A stretch of DNA of 64,000 bases from Petrolisthes cinctipes. Its lineage: Eukaryota; Arthropoda; Malacostraca; Decapoda; Porcellanidae. This document shows, one piece after another, positions 13,218 to 25,656 of the stretch (position 1 is the stretch's first letter; each line of letters starts with the position of its first letter). The notes under the pieces are model-generated. The model did not search any database. It was not told the origin of the DNA and saw nothing but the letters and a program-made list of their open reading frames with translations. The stretch covers positions 32,677 through 96,676 of the forward strand of contig JAWQEG010004837.1 in assembly GCA_033782935.1 (NCBI GenBank). The letters are read 5' to 3'. The position numbers and the translations under genes were made by a program.

Positions 13218-15960
13218 AATCGTGATAAAGTACAATAAATGACTGGGGCAAAATACTGGGACCCAACCGGATCTGGCAACACTGCTGCAAAACGGTAATT
13301 CTTTCAATAAATACCAAAGATTTTCATGGTATAATACTCATCACTCTCGATTTTGTAGTGTGATTGGTGTTTATAGACTAATTTAGAGAGACCGAACCAT
13401 ATGCTGTCTTAATACATTTTTGAGGTAGATATTAAAATTTACAGTAGACTATCATTACAAGGGGTTGCCCACTTGTCCCCACACGTGCTTATTATTATTA
13501 TTATTATTGTTATTAAGTATAACAAATGGAAAGGAGCCTGCTAACTTTCTTACTTGATAATGAAAAAGGGTGAGAAGTCCAGATTCATGTACATATAATT
13601 TTGTTTGAGATGGCAAAAAATATTGTGTTTGAAGTAACATGATATACCAACAATAGTGTTTTGAATGAGACACTGGCAACACCTAATCCAGCCACTCTAC
13701 TCATGATTTACTGTTAACTCAGATATTGTAGATAAAGTCAGGGTAAGGAGGGAGTGTTGGAACAGGGACGACTGGAGACACTTCTGCCTTGGCCATCCCC
13801 TTGGGGGGAGTTCCCAGAGGGAACGAGGCGTCAGAGGTATAGATAGACAGATAGTAAAATTACCGTACTTTTTATATATATATACTGTACTGTATATACA
13901 TACTTCTGTGCATACTTGAATTCAACCTCTTTGTTCTTTTGATATGACCTCCTGTGTATTTGTACATCTCATATTGTACAGTACCACTTTCATACTCCAG
14001 TACCTTGTTACTCATACATTTTTTACTCATTGTCTGTATTAATACTTGAAGTTACTCCCTTTTCTAATTCCTGGCCCTTCAACTTCAGCTCACAGTTGGT
14101 ACTTTAGTTCTTTAAGACCACAGCTTAACTCTTCCTCACAGCAGGATAGTAATGTGAGCATACAAGCCTGTTTCCCAGAATTGTAAATAGCTACGTACTT
14201 TTCTTTTATGATGAGTGAAATAACTTGTGTTTTGTGTTGCAGGTGTGTGGTGGCTGGCTGGTTAGCAGACACAGGAAGTTGAAGAAATTATGGAATTACT
14301 GTATTCACAAGAAGCTGGGGCCAGCTGGCATTCACCATTTCAGTGAGAATGAGGTCGCATAGGAAGTACCAGACTTAATAATATATTGGCTCATTGACTC
14401 CTCCTCTCTTCACAACCTCTAGTCAACTTCTTCGCTATTGCAAGTAAGTCATAATCTACTATGCATTCCTTTTGTCATATCCAGTTGTCCCAAGAAGTTA
14501 TGGTAGTTTTTAGTTGTTTTGTAGCTAAGTAGTTATAGGTTATTATTATTGTTGTCCTTGAATGATGATTGTTGTCTCTTCTTCTCAGATGTGACACCAG
14601 CATGTCAACACAACTCCTACCATCCCACAAGTGCCATATCTCTTCTAGTCTACCATACCAGATTGTTTTATACAACAACCATCACATTAACAAGCACAAC
14701 AGTCAGTTCCAGCCATTGTAACTGTACCTGGCATCTGGGTTCACCATAGCAGTCACCTGTTACGGGAAAATGGTGAGTATCAAATCCATATGATATTATT
14801 AGCCATTAGTTATCTCCCACTAGTGTGGGGGTCATCTTTGACTGCAAAATTGTGTATCAGTTTTTTCTGGTGCTCTAATCTTGATCCCATTTTAAAGAAG
14901 GTGGAGCACTGTACTGTACAGTACAATCTCAGTCACCATTTCTTACTCAGCATTTTAAACTGAACCAAATCCTATTGAGATAAGTCATATATTGGTGAAA
15001 ACAATAGGTGTCATAATCCACTGCAGGATCCACTTTCTGCATGGGAGAAATAACAACCAGACAATCTTTACCTAACTATGAGGCACAGGTTTCTGCATAA
15101 AAATAGCAAAATTTACAAACAAAAATAATGTAATAATTATTACTTTTTTGTAAAAGTAAATTACATTCATATTTTGATCCGAGTTAGCCACGAAAGAGAA
15201 AAAATAAACTGCAGCCAGTTAATTGTGTATTTGAACAAACTTCTGCTAGTAGATGTATGCAAAAATTTTTCTTACTTAGTAATTGCCTGGTTAGATACTT
15301 TTTCATCAGTTTATTACTTGGAGAACTTGTTTTTATGGCAGCAGGTTTTATTCTTTGATATTCATGAACTGCATTGGTATTGTAGTTTCCCTATCACTCC
15401 AATTTAACATCCAGTAAGAAGCATTTGGGTGTCATATATGATGTTGTCAATCTTCTCAATATACTTTACTGCTATGGAAACATGACTATAAATATGGTTT
15501 CCACATTGATAACCTGTGCAATTTACTGGGTTTTATTAATTTTATTTTTTCCACAGGTGCGATTCCAGCACGTCATCAATATCCAGATCAGTGTTGCAGC
15601 TACTGCTACTGAACATCCCTTTACAAGGACACTTTTTCATAAACTACAATGGTCCATCAACATATACTTTCCTTCATAGCAAGGTAAGTATAGCCAATTA
15701 TTCCTTTTGTAATGAGGTTTTATCACTGTGTTTAAAATATTCAAGAATCCCTTGTGATTCACTTACAAGTAAAACTAATATCTCTTACAATGTTGAGGGC
15801 TATAGTGATGTTAATTAACAGACTTTGCTTTTACTGTTCATCAGCATAAAATTTAATGATTAATCTTGATACTGTACAAATGCAAAGTGCACCTAATTTC
15901 TTATTAAAATCAGCTTTGCCTAAGGTCATCTGGGTTTAAACATTGTAAATTCAAGGCTCG

Positions 15961-16118
15961 AGGGGAGATTCTCTTGTTGGTTAATTGGAAGGTTTCTGAT
16001 AACTCTAGATTATGCCATGAAAAGGTCCCCTATTAGAACAACTGAGGGAATCTCCTTCTTGGCATAGTTTGGAGGAATCACAGACCTTGTAATTCACCAA
16101 CAAGAGAATCTCTCCTTA
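15961..16118. repeat. Dispersed hairpin repeat, copy 4, with longer outer arms
   Basis: The inner part has TATGCCATGAAAAGG and GGCATAGTTTGGAGGAATCA. Outer arms of about 25 bp (GAGATTCTCTTGTTGGT and its inverse) extend the palindrome to 158 bp. It lies inside the last intron of the putative ncRNA. Confidence 0.8.
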
Positions 16119-16274
16119 AATAGTTATAAGGAGATAAAAGAAAGTTACTAATTAAACTTTATTATTTTTCCACAGGACACAAATTCTCAAGAAATTGTTC
16201 CCAATCCTGGAGGGGACTTCTTATCTCTCTCTCCTTTCTTCTTCTTATCTCTCTCCAATTAACTGTATCCTGTA

Positions 16275-16295
16275 AATAAAAATATACATAATAAA
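16275..16295 (+). terminator. Poly(A) signals of the putative ncRNA
   Basis: Two AATAAA hexamers (16275-16280 and 16290-16295) lie about 100 nt after the last plus-strand acceptor. Confidence 0.4.
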
Positions 16296-16531
16296 AATTA
16301 AATTATTTATGACCTGTCTTGCAATTTATACTATATTAAATAGAAGTATTTACCAGTTGTACTGTACAAAATCAAGCTGCTTAAAACTTGCTGACTGGTT
16401 ACTCATGAATGTATAATATTCTTTTTGACCTCTGATAGCATTATACAAATAAGTACAGTACTATTATGGTGTAGTGTAAATAACTGACACTCCATTATAT
16501 GACATCAGGGTGTCCTAAAAGTTGGTGGTAC

Positions 16532-16738
16532 ACTCGTGCACCACAATCCCTAGCCCACTTGAGTTGAAGCCCGAGATCTGAAGCAGGCTGTTTCTAGACG
16601 ACAGCCCACCCAAAGCCTCCATTAGTTGGAAATGTGTGCGGCCTCGTTGTGATGGTTTGGGTGGGCTGTCGTCCAGAAACCGCCTGCTTCAGATCTCGGG
16701 CTTCGACTCAAGTGGGCTAGGGATTGTGGTGCGTGACT
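16532..16738. mobile_element. Foldback (hairpin) element
   Basis: Two arms of about 80 bp (about 16536-16615 and 16656-16737) are inverted copies differing at only a few positions, around a 40-bp loop. The arms contain CCACAATCCCTAGCCCACTT and GCCCGAGATCTGAAGCAGG. GTAC flanks both ends (16528-16531, 16739-16742) and may be the target duplication, though GTAC is common here. Confidence 0.85.
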
Positions 16739-17573
16739 GTACATGAATCAAAGCAGCATATATATGAATGAACTTTGCAATCAAATATTTTACGGAACTC
16801 TCCACTAATGACAAACATGATTTTAAATTTTAATTACTGTAGTTTTAAATTGCACAAGGGAGCAATGGATGGAGTTCCTATGAAGATAACAAGTAGCTCT
16901 TGTATTTTTTTAAACTCCCAAAATTAGCAGGACTATTCTTTTTTTCTCAGTGGAATGATATGAGGGCTCTAGTATCATGACCAGCACACACTTACATGAA
17001 CTTAAGAAATTACTACCAAGTATGAATGAAATATGAAAATGTCAGTTAAATTGTAGTTATTTCCTTTCCAAGCTGAGCTGAGAAACAAACTATCTTGGCA
17101 TAGGTGGCCATTTTTATATTGAAGTTTGAAGGAATAACCACCCTTCATTACCTTAAAACTCCTTAATGATACCAAGGTAGTACAGAACAACAAGGCTCAC
17201 CTTATTTCATGGTATGTGGAAGGAGATGGATGGCAAAGTGGTGGACAACACTGGAAGTTAGAAAAAGTGAATGAACATCGAAGCATTATGAGGGAAATTA
17301 CAGTAATTCTTGCATGAAAATGTGTGCGGCTATCTATTCTCTAAACCACTAGATTATTAGAATAAACCAAACACTCGGCCTTTTGTATCCCGATATCGAT
17401 AAGGTACCACTTACTACTCCACTGCCAACACACCACCCAACAATTATACCATCTATATACAAATGCAGAAATCTTTGAACACTGCCATATCTTGGGGTAT
17501 ACTGAACTAGCATACCATGAAAGATTTTGATGTAGTAGTTAAGGGGAGGGTATAGTTTTGGCATTTTTGAAGA

Positions 17574-17694
17574 TAATTATTCCTCCATTCTATTCCAAGC
17601 AACAGGCCACCATTACTTTTTTTTTCATCTGTTCCTGTTTCCTGGCATACTTCGGGGGAATCAAGGCACTCTAATGTACCAAAAGTATACTCTG
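17574..17694. repeat. Dispersed hairpin repeat, copy 3
   Basis: Same orientation as the 57.6 kb copy: TTCCAAGCAACAGGCCACCA, then a T-rich loop, then CCTGTTTCCTGGCATACTTC and GGGGGAATCAAGG. Confidence 0.82.
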
Positions 17695-19555
17695 CCATTA
17701 AGACTACTTCAAGTGGTGAAAAAGGTGTAGGAGAGAGATTGTGAGACAAAAATACAGAAAACATAGAAGATGGTATGATATGGTGACTGTGTAAGAGAGC
17801 ATTGATACAAAAGAATTTGTGTAAGGCAGGAAAGACTGGAATTTAATTACTTGGAGGTGTGTCTGTTTTGGCTGACAACTCTATTCTAATTTGACAGTTA
17901 AGGAATGGGTCCATTAAATCAAGTTGTATGAAGAGTCAATCGTCGTGAATGAAAATGCTGGTGAAAGTAGGGGCGGGTAAGAATTCTGTGGTCTTGAAAT
18001 TCAGGAAGAGTGAATGTGAGTCTGTAACCCATTTCACTGGGTATGAGAGAGAGGCACTGGGGTATATTATATAATTAAGATAAATATTCCTGTTGTTCGT
18101 GTTGTGACAACAACATACCTCGAGAGCTTTGATCAATGCTGGTCCAGGAGTAAATCAGGACAATGGTGGAGCCTTAAGCACCATGGGACTGGTCACAACA
18201 TGGGACTTTACAAGGGGGGAGGTTCATGTTGATGAGGCAGCCTGATTCATTACCCACACTTACGCTCTTCACAAACTCAACCCTGTCAAACCAACAGAAA
18301 AGATGTATAAACAACAAATAATGGGAATATTAAAAATAAAAATTTAATTATCATATGATTATAGTGGAAAAAAAACCTGAAATGTTAACTTGTACATTAT
18401 CATACTTGATCAATTTCCTGAGTAAGAATATCAAAGACTGTACTAAACTAATGAACAAGGAAGGAGGATGAGTCAATCATATTCAACTCTTCAACTACAA
18501 CTATCTCTTTTTTTTTCTTGGTTCAAAGCTTCCCATTCTATTCTAGCTCATCCTACAGCAGCATATGACTACAGCTGCTGAGTTGCTAACAGATTTCTTT
18601 TCAATCAACCACTATTCAATGAAATTTAAAGACACCATATCCTACCTTTATCTCAACTACCTACAGTGTTCATAACTCAGAAACTATAACAAAAAAGTCA
18701 CCTTATCATCTTCTGTCAAAATATATACTGTACAAGTATACTGAATTAACATTTATGACTCATAAGCAATCCCATAATACTAGAAAAATTTCTATTTACT
18801 GTACCATGTTCTCAACCCCATTCTGGTAGTAATATTCTCATTGTGACACTAACTATTTAAGGCAAACTGATGCAGTATATAATATCCTACTGAACATTAA
18901 ACAACATTACAATATCTACTAACCTGATACAGTAATGGTATACCACTGTATCACTGAAGTATGATAGTATAGTGCTGTACTGTACTGGCCAATTCTATCT
19001 TGTACACCATTGAAGAACAATCATGTTATGGTTGCCTTCACACAAACTTGTACCACATTGAAGAACATAGGTAATGACACCATCTTGTACAACGGTCATC
19101 TTCTATAGTGTACACCTGAAATTTAAACACCTTATCATTTAATGTAGAGTTGTATACAGAACAGGTGTCCAGTATTGTTTGAGCCTGGGTCCCAAGCAGT
19201 GTTTTACTTTGGTCCAGGTTCACATCCACTTGGAGGCCAAGATACCTTATCCTATGTTAATAATACTTTTCTAGTTCAGGCGGAGCTCTCATGAAGAATA
19301 CACATTTTGGCTAAAGCATATATGATGAGTCCAGACATTTAACTAGTTACAGGTATATGCAAATAATTTAAAAATGCAATGAAATAATATATTCACCATA
19401 ATTACTGAAATTATAGAGTATCTACAAAATATTCAGGATCATTTTTACAAGTTGCCACAACTCTATTTCAAAAAGTTTACTATTACCAGTGTTTATATTT
19501 CACTATTAGAAACAACTTTTCTATATACCATTTGCCTCACAAATGCGTTATAACA

Positions 19556-19935
19556 TTAATTACCTCTTATAAGTGTAGTGAGTGTCTTGTTTAAGCAGTG
19601 ACTGATGTAGTGTCTGTAATCACGTCTGGCCCATCTTGCAGTTTTATTTTGTATGGACTCTAATTTATTGATATTATTGTAAATGTGTGTGTGTCCCAGA
19701 CGGTGTGGCAGTACTCTAATTATAATATAATTATAGTGTGGTCCAACGAATGTGTTATAAGCAATAATTTTGTTGTCTGTGTTACACCTGCTGAGGTTCC
19801 TGGCTTCCTGCACAAGAACCCCAGGACCCTACTATATAATAAATTATTATATATATTATATAGCTTTGGCCCTGATGCTACCTGTATGTGTGTTCCACCT
19901 CATGTCCGCTGAGATGTGGACGCCAAAGTATCATT
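19556..19935 (-). mobile_element. LINE reverse-transcriptase fragment
   Basis: The minus-strand translation includes YFGVHISADMRWNTHTGSIR (19880-19935), matching the YLGV-x-SNMSWNTH region of non-LTR reverse transcriptases. Then come IIAYNTFVGPHYNYIIIRV and NNINKLESIQNKTARW, matching the downstream YNTLVRPQLEY and KLESVQRKAAR region. In-frame stops and a frameshift lie between. It is a degraded fragment. Confidence 0.82.
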
Positions 19936-22487
19936 GATAACTACCGACATTTTTATTTATTTACCCAATTTTAAAGTACCTATGATACTCCAACACGTGA
20001 TAAACTTACCTTGGTACTCCCAGGATGAGTTGAAGGTAATATTACAACCTATAGATGAGGTATATACAGTAATGAAGACGTAAACATCTCCCTTCCATCA
20101 TTATGTCTACTGTCAAGGGCTCAAGGCGGCCATGTTCAATGTTGTTGTTGTTGACGTCACACTGGCATTCAAGTCTCTTAATCATTAATAACAATTATCT
20201 CTATTAATATACCATAGATAACAACTAATTTACATATTAGTTTTTTTTTTTTTTTTTAGTTTGATTTACCATACAAAGTGTACACATATAACCCTCTTAC
20301 TGTACTGCAGTGTTGATTAAGGTAAGATGGAAGCAGATAATAAATGATATATTGAGTGTAATGTAGTAATATGTAGGTTTCTGTACTGTCCTCTCTGAAG
20401 GGTCAAATATTCACAAAATAAAAAAACTGCAATATGATTATGCAATAATATATTAATATACAGTATAAGTACAGACAGTATGCACATATACAGACTCTAC
20501 TAACTGATTTTTATTTATACAAAGAACACAAGTATCTTCACAATGAGGAAATGTTGAATATCTATAAAACAGATACAATTTCATGTGAAAATTATATCGC
20601 AATAAAAATGTTTAATACAATTCTCATTTGTCTATTTTTTATACAGTCTGTTACCCATGTCTTTTACAGAACTATTAAACCATGGAAGTTTTATTCATGA
20701 AAGAAAAAAAAGGTTACAATTTCCTTTAGCTTCCAAAATATACTGAACAAATTTTTAGATACAAGCCATAAATGTAAGCTTGCACACAAAAGTAACCTCA
20801 TATAACACAGAGAAATTATATTTAATTAATTACTTGGCATGATTGTTTATTTGGAGAAAATAAATTTACACAAGTGTCTCCATCTACAGTACTGTACAGT
20901 GTACACTGTATATTAAAATACTGTGTAGTACAGTACAGTACCACATTAAATTAAATACCGTACTAGTTTTTACTGCTATGGGTTCAACTTCAATATGCTT
21001 AGTATGTTATTATACAATCTTAAATAACATAATGTAAACCAATTAATCTTAATCACACATGCAAACAGATGTGCTTGCTAGTCGTAAATTGTGGATGAAA
21101 ATGCACATTTTAGTCTATCAGAAAATATATATTTTCTGTATGAATGGGGTCATATGATTCACATATACAATACAGTACTTTGAACCCCATACATCTATTC
21201 TGACACGACTGATAATTCTAAGCACACAGTAACAACTGAGGAGTTCCCACTGAGTACTTATAGTAATCAGTAAACCAATTCATTCAGTCACATCGTAATA
21301 CAAAAATATATACAACTTTCCATTTATTCTACAGTTGTTTACATGTTTCAAACATGTTTACAAACTTGGACCACAAATACGTACAGAGGTGTGTAAGATA
21401 AGATAAGTACGTATTTTACATACAAACTATAAATGAGGCATTCCAAGACAGAACAAACTACAGAGTCCAAAGCAGACACAGAATGCACATTTCTTTTTCT
21501 GCTTTCTTTAGCCAATATACAAGATGATTTTTAGAATATCTTAAAGTCTGTATCACCTTAGCTCTTACATAAACAACATTGGTGCTTGATTTCTAGTTTC
21601 TTGGAGGGCCTCATTGATACATATTAGTATATCATATAAAAATAAGTGAAAAAAAACATAAAAAAACAGTAAACCTTTATTTTACACAGGGAACATGACC
21701 ATGAAATTTGTAATCTGTAATGAGTCTGTGTATAAAGCCACAATGACCAAATTCAGTACAGTAATGTATATTTTATTATTATACAAATCAGAACAAAATT
21801 ATACTGTGTAAGGTTGGTTGTTTCATATACAGGGAGTAATGTAGACCCAGAGTGATGAGCCTGAGTGTTTTGCAGTTTTATTTAGTAAATATGAGTAAAG
21901 TATGTGAGAATGTATCCCTTAAGTGTAGGTAACTGTACATAATTTTAAATGAAAAATTGTACAGAAAGGAAACTATGTATACAGTACAGTACAGTACATA
22001 AATTTTAATAACTCCAAATACAAATTGTAAATCCAAAAAAATAATACATAACTGCTTATAATAATAATAATAATAATAAAAGGGAGTGCTGGCAATTGCT
22101 TTCTTGAGGCTATGCAGTTTGCCAAGAATTATCACATCACAAAACCATGTGAGCTCATATACAGGGATGTATTACTACGGTACAACTCTACAACAAGACT
22201 GAGAAACACGAGTATGACGAGAGAACACTTAAGGCAATAATACAGAAGAAACCTATTAAAACAAAATAAACATTCAGTACATCACTTTCCCTTGTTATTA
22301 ATTCCTCTAAACTGTGCTAAGAAACAACTGTACTTTAATAAGAATGTGTGGTCAGTTTTGTAGCCCACCCACCCCTCCAACTGTGGGCCATGTACGGTAC
22401 AGGAAACATCCCGTGCTAAATTATGTCAATTACTGGTACAATGTCTTGACACACTTTGAGGAGTAATCTCTTGTGGTCAGATTGGAG

Positions 22488-22590
22488 AGCAACTGATTCC
22501 TCCAAACTATGCCAGGAAAAGGCTATTTCAGTATATGAGTTGTGAATATGATTTGTAGCTTTGTTTGGAAAAATTAGTAGCCTTTTAATA
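22488..22590. repeat. Dispersed hairpin repeat, copy 7
   Basis: The left arm AACTGATTCCTCCAAACTAT then GCCAGGAAAAGG is well preserved; the right arm (GCTTTGTTTGGAAAAATTAG) is diverged. Confidence 0.65.
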
Positions 22591-23001
22591 TGACCAACTG
22601 AGACAGCATCTGTAAAGAAAACTACGACTTCTCTAGCACAGTACAATACAGTATATGGCCCAGTATCGTTAAATCTACCAGCAAAAGTACTAAGGTGTCT
22701 CATGCATATACTTTACCTAAACCACCAAATCCTCCCTTGAATTTCCTGCAGTACGTAGAGACAAATTATACACTGCCTCACATCACACAAGCATTAATCT
22801 TGGTTGTGTTGCTGGTGTTTTACAGTCTGTCGTTTCTTCTTTCAGCTAGTGAATGTCTAGTGTTCAATAGGACTAACCGACTCTAAGAGTGTTATTATTA
22901 AACTTACTCTTTGATGAAAAGGTCTTTCATTGCTAAATTCGCATTGCAAAATAATAGGAACTGAACGACAAAGAAACCTTTTCGTTGAAGAAGTACATTA
23001 G

Positions 23002-23007
23002 TTTATT
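23002..23007 (-). terminator. Candidate poly(A) signal for tail 2
   Basis: AATAAA on the minus strand, about 650 nt after the tail-2 stop. The region between has no other recognisable feature and would be 3' UTR. Confidence 0.35.
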
Positions 23008-23658
23008 AATGCCACCCTAAGATTGCCTTTATCAAATTTCTAAGACATAAAATGTACATCATCAGGTACACTTCCCTTCACTTATAACTGGTTCAGTGAC
23101 TCATGTCATTATGTTAATATGTATTGTGTGTGTTTATATACATATATGCAAATTTACAATGTATATGAGCATCCCTACCCATGTAACAGTACATGAAAAG
23201 ATGAAAAGTATAAACATCACACTTTTGCCACATCAAACTAAATATACTGTACAAGGCACTGTACTGTACCAGTTGTAAGTAAATGTGGTAGTACATCTTT
23301 GGACTGAGAGGGTAAAGTAATCTAGCCATATGGTTAATAATCCTTCCATATAAGTCTTGCTAATCCATTTACAGTATAATCTATCCATTTTTAAACCAGT
23401 CTACCAATGACTTACCTCAGAATCAATATGGATACTACTCCTATCTCCTTCATCAGTCCTTCTACCCCAGTGTTATGGGATGACTGTAGTAACCAATTCA
23501 CCTACAATACCTTCTGTTTGGTAGCTAATTCACTTATAAATCCATCTATACTATTAATGGTAATCCCTGGTTCACTTACTTGACCATGTAGCAACCAGTT
23601 CACCTACAGTAGTTGTTCTTGGATTCACCTACACAAACTTGGAATGACTCTGGTTCAC

Positions 23659-24141
23659 CTACTTGGGATCATTGTAGTCAACATAGACCCTGACTACTTC
23701 CCCTGAGTACTTGCGTTGGGACGGGAGGTAGTAGAAGTCTGGGGTCATATCTTGCATGGCGGTGTTGTAGGAGGGCAGCGAACCTGAGGCGCCTCGTGGG
23801 AGCGAATACGTGCTCCTGGGGTCTTGTCGGGTCTGGGGTGGGGCGTGGCGGGGCCTCTGCAGTGACCTGGTGTCCCCGTATGGATGGCTGGACGGTGCCT
23901 GTTGAGGCTGTGCATGATGGTAACCATTGGAGTGCGAGCCGCCGTTCATCCGTCCGTAGGATGAAGACGAGGAGACCCGGGGACGTGAAGAGCCGCTGCT
24001 GGACCCTCCCCCACCCCCACCTCCAACGCCTCCCTGCCGGCGGGCGTTCACCCCATTCTCTTCCGTCTCAAAGTTGTCATATGCGTAGTTCATGTTGCCG
24101 GAGCTGTAGTCCTTCCACCCAGAGTTGGTGATGAGACGCTC
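23659..24141 (-). CDS. Long cytoplasmic tail, alternative terminal exon 2
   Basis: This exon has acceptor TTTCCACCAG. It reads ERLITNSGWKDYSSGNMNYA, then YDNFETEENGVNARRQ, a polyglycine/serine stretch, SYGRMNGGSHSNGYHHAQPQ and YNTAMQDMTPDFYYLPSQRK, ending GEVVRVYVDYNDPK and TAG; about 160 codons. It enters in phase 0, so it can replace tail 1 directly after the transmembrane exon. It is Tyr-rich (YDNFE, YDTR-like and FYYLP motifs), suggesting phosphorylation or endocytic signals. Codon use is GC-rich compared with the surrounding DNA, supporting a real exon. Confidence 0.82.
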   Translation of the reverse strand, partial: ERLITNSGWKDYSSGNMNYAYDNFETEENGVNARRQGGVGGGGGGGSSSGSSRPRVSSSSSYGRMNGGSHSNGYHHAQPQQAPSSHPYGDTRSLQRPRHAPPQTRQDPRSTYSLPRGASGSLPSYNTAMQDMTPDFYYLPSQRKYSGEVVRVYVDYNDPK

Positions 24142-25570
24142 CTGGTGGAAATGGGGCGCAGGTGATGATGATGAGGGGGAGGGAAGAGGACAAAGCTAAA
24201 TGTTTAAAGATGGGGACAAGAGAGTGACAGTGAGGGTGTGTTAGGCATAAAAGTGTGGTGTTGGTGATAGCAAGGGGGTGCTGAAATACAATTAATTAAG
24301 TGTGAAGGTAGGGAAGAGATACTGTCAAGTGAGTGAGGATGTGTGTACTGTAATGTACAGTCGCTCGAACAAGTATCCTTATGTAGATGTTTGATGGATG
24401 TGGAAATGAAGTACGGTATGCGTTGATGTGAGTGGGTTTTCCAATTCTTCATCCATCATGTCAAATATTTAAGCACATAACTGCAAGGATATGTTTTTGA
24501 GCGAAAGTACACGGGGTGTGAGTGGTCATTAAGAAAAAGTTAGAGATAGAAGTACACATGCATTAATAGGTGTGGAGTGAGAATGAGTGAGTGGTGGAAA
24601 TGTAGGTGGATTGTAGGTGGTGATGAGGGGGGACTGGTTAAGCTAGAAGAGTGAGGATGAAGATTGAGGGTTTGTCGAGTGTTGAAGGACATGCATTGGG
24701 CCTTTGTGTATTATGTGTGTGAGGTAGATGATAAAAAGGTAAGGAATAAAAAGGCTATGATAGAACAGAGGTGAGCCATGCAATAAATGGTAATCATTGT
24801 ATAAGTTAAAGAGGGTGAGGTGAGTAAAGAACACAGAATATGAGTGAGATAACTATCAGTGTTTAGGGAGAAAACGACAGAGAGTGCAAGCAAGATGAAG
24901 TGGGAGACGGAGGGGCAGAACAAGCAAGATATAAGGGGGAGACGGAGGGGCAGAACAAGCATGAGGTGAAGGGGGAGAGGGAGGGAGGGAGTGGCAGACC
25001 AAGACTGTAGTGGAGTCGAGAAGAGTGTGTGTGTGAATGGCGTCAGCTGGATAAAGAAGTGGCGAGCGTTGGTAGACGACTCGGCGGTGTGGAGTGGAGT
25101 TGTTGTATTGGTGACAGCCCATTAAGGATTACGGCCTCTGGTAACAGACAAATGGTGATATAGGAAGAGGTCTAAAGGGGAACAGATGATGGGAGTAGGT
25201 GGTGGTGGTGGCCAAGAGGGTTCAACTGCAGGGTAAAGCCGGGGTAATGTGGGGAAGCTGGGAGAGGGTTAAAAAGCTGGACCAGGGAGAAGATTGCTGC
25301 AGGGTTTGATGTGGTATTTTGGGGTCAGCGTTACAGATGGTGAGTTTTCTGACACGTTATACACACACAAAGGGAAGGTGGAGGTGAAAGTGGACTAGTA
25401 CAAAGGCTAACCTGTTATTTATAAGTTTGGAGTTACAGATGACACAGGTTATAATATGTTACACACAGCCTTGTTTACGATGAATAACATAATATTTTCT
25501 AAACTTCAAATGCTCGCCTATCACATTTCAAAGGCATTTTATGAGGCTATAATTGTATCTTTGAACTGAG

Positions 25571-25656
25571 GGCTACTGATTCCTTCAAATTATAGCACAA
25601 AACAGGCTACTTTAGTATTGGTGCTGTTTTGTGACACCGTCTGGAGGAACCAGTAC
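25571..25656. repeat. Dispersed hairpin repeat, copy 6
   Basis: CTACTGATTCCTTCAAATTA, GCACAAAACAGG, and the inverse GCTGTTTTGTG with TGGAGGAACCAGTA. Confidence 0.7.

Larger units (their letters stand above)
14243..16310 (+). ncRNA. Putative spliced non-coding transcript
   Basis: A chain of plus-strand splice signals gives exons at 14243-14342 (TTGCAG in, CA|GTGAGA out), a 21-nt exon at 14423-14443 (CTAG in, CAA|GTAAGT out), 14589-14772 (CTCAG in, ATG|GTGAGT out), 15557-15683 (CCACAG in, AAG|GTAAGT out) and a last exon from 16176 (CCACAG in). AATAAA lies at 16275-16280 and 16290-16295. No frame stays open across the joins, so I call it non-coding. The first exon is not identified. It is convergent with, and about 7 kb from, the 3' end of the minus-strand gene. 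Confidence 0.5.
16739..23001. other. Intergenic, mostly featureless
   Basis: Contains the hairpin repeats at 17574 and 22488 and the LINE fragment at 19556; otherwise AT-rich with no supported gene. A perfect TGACGTCA lies at 20152-20159 beside a short ATG frame (MFNVVVVDVTLAFKSLNH then stop), not supported as a gene. Confidence 0.65.

Noticed and set aside
20112..20160. First exon or promoter next to TGACGTCA (short ATG frames on both strands)
   Set aside because: Frames are under 20 codons and no downstream exon fits; kept only as a possible regulatory site.
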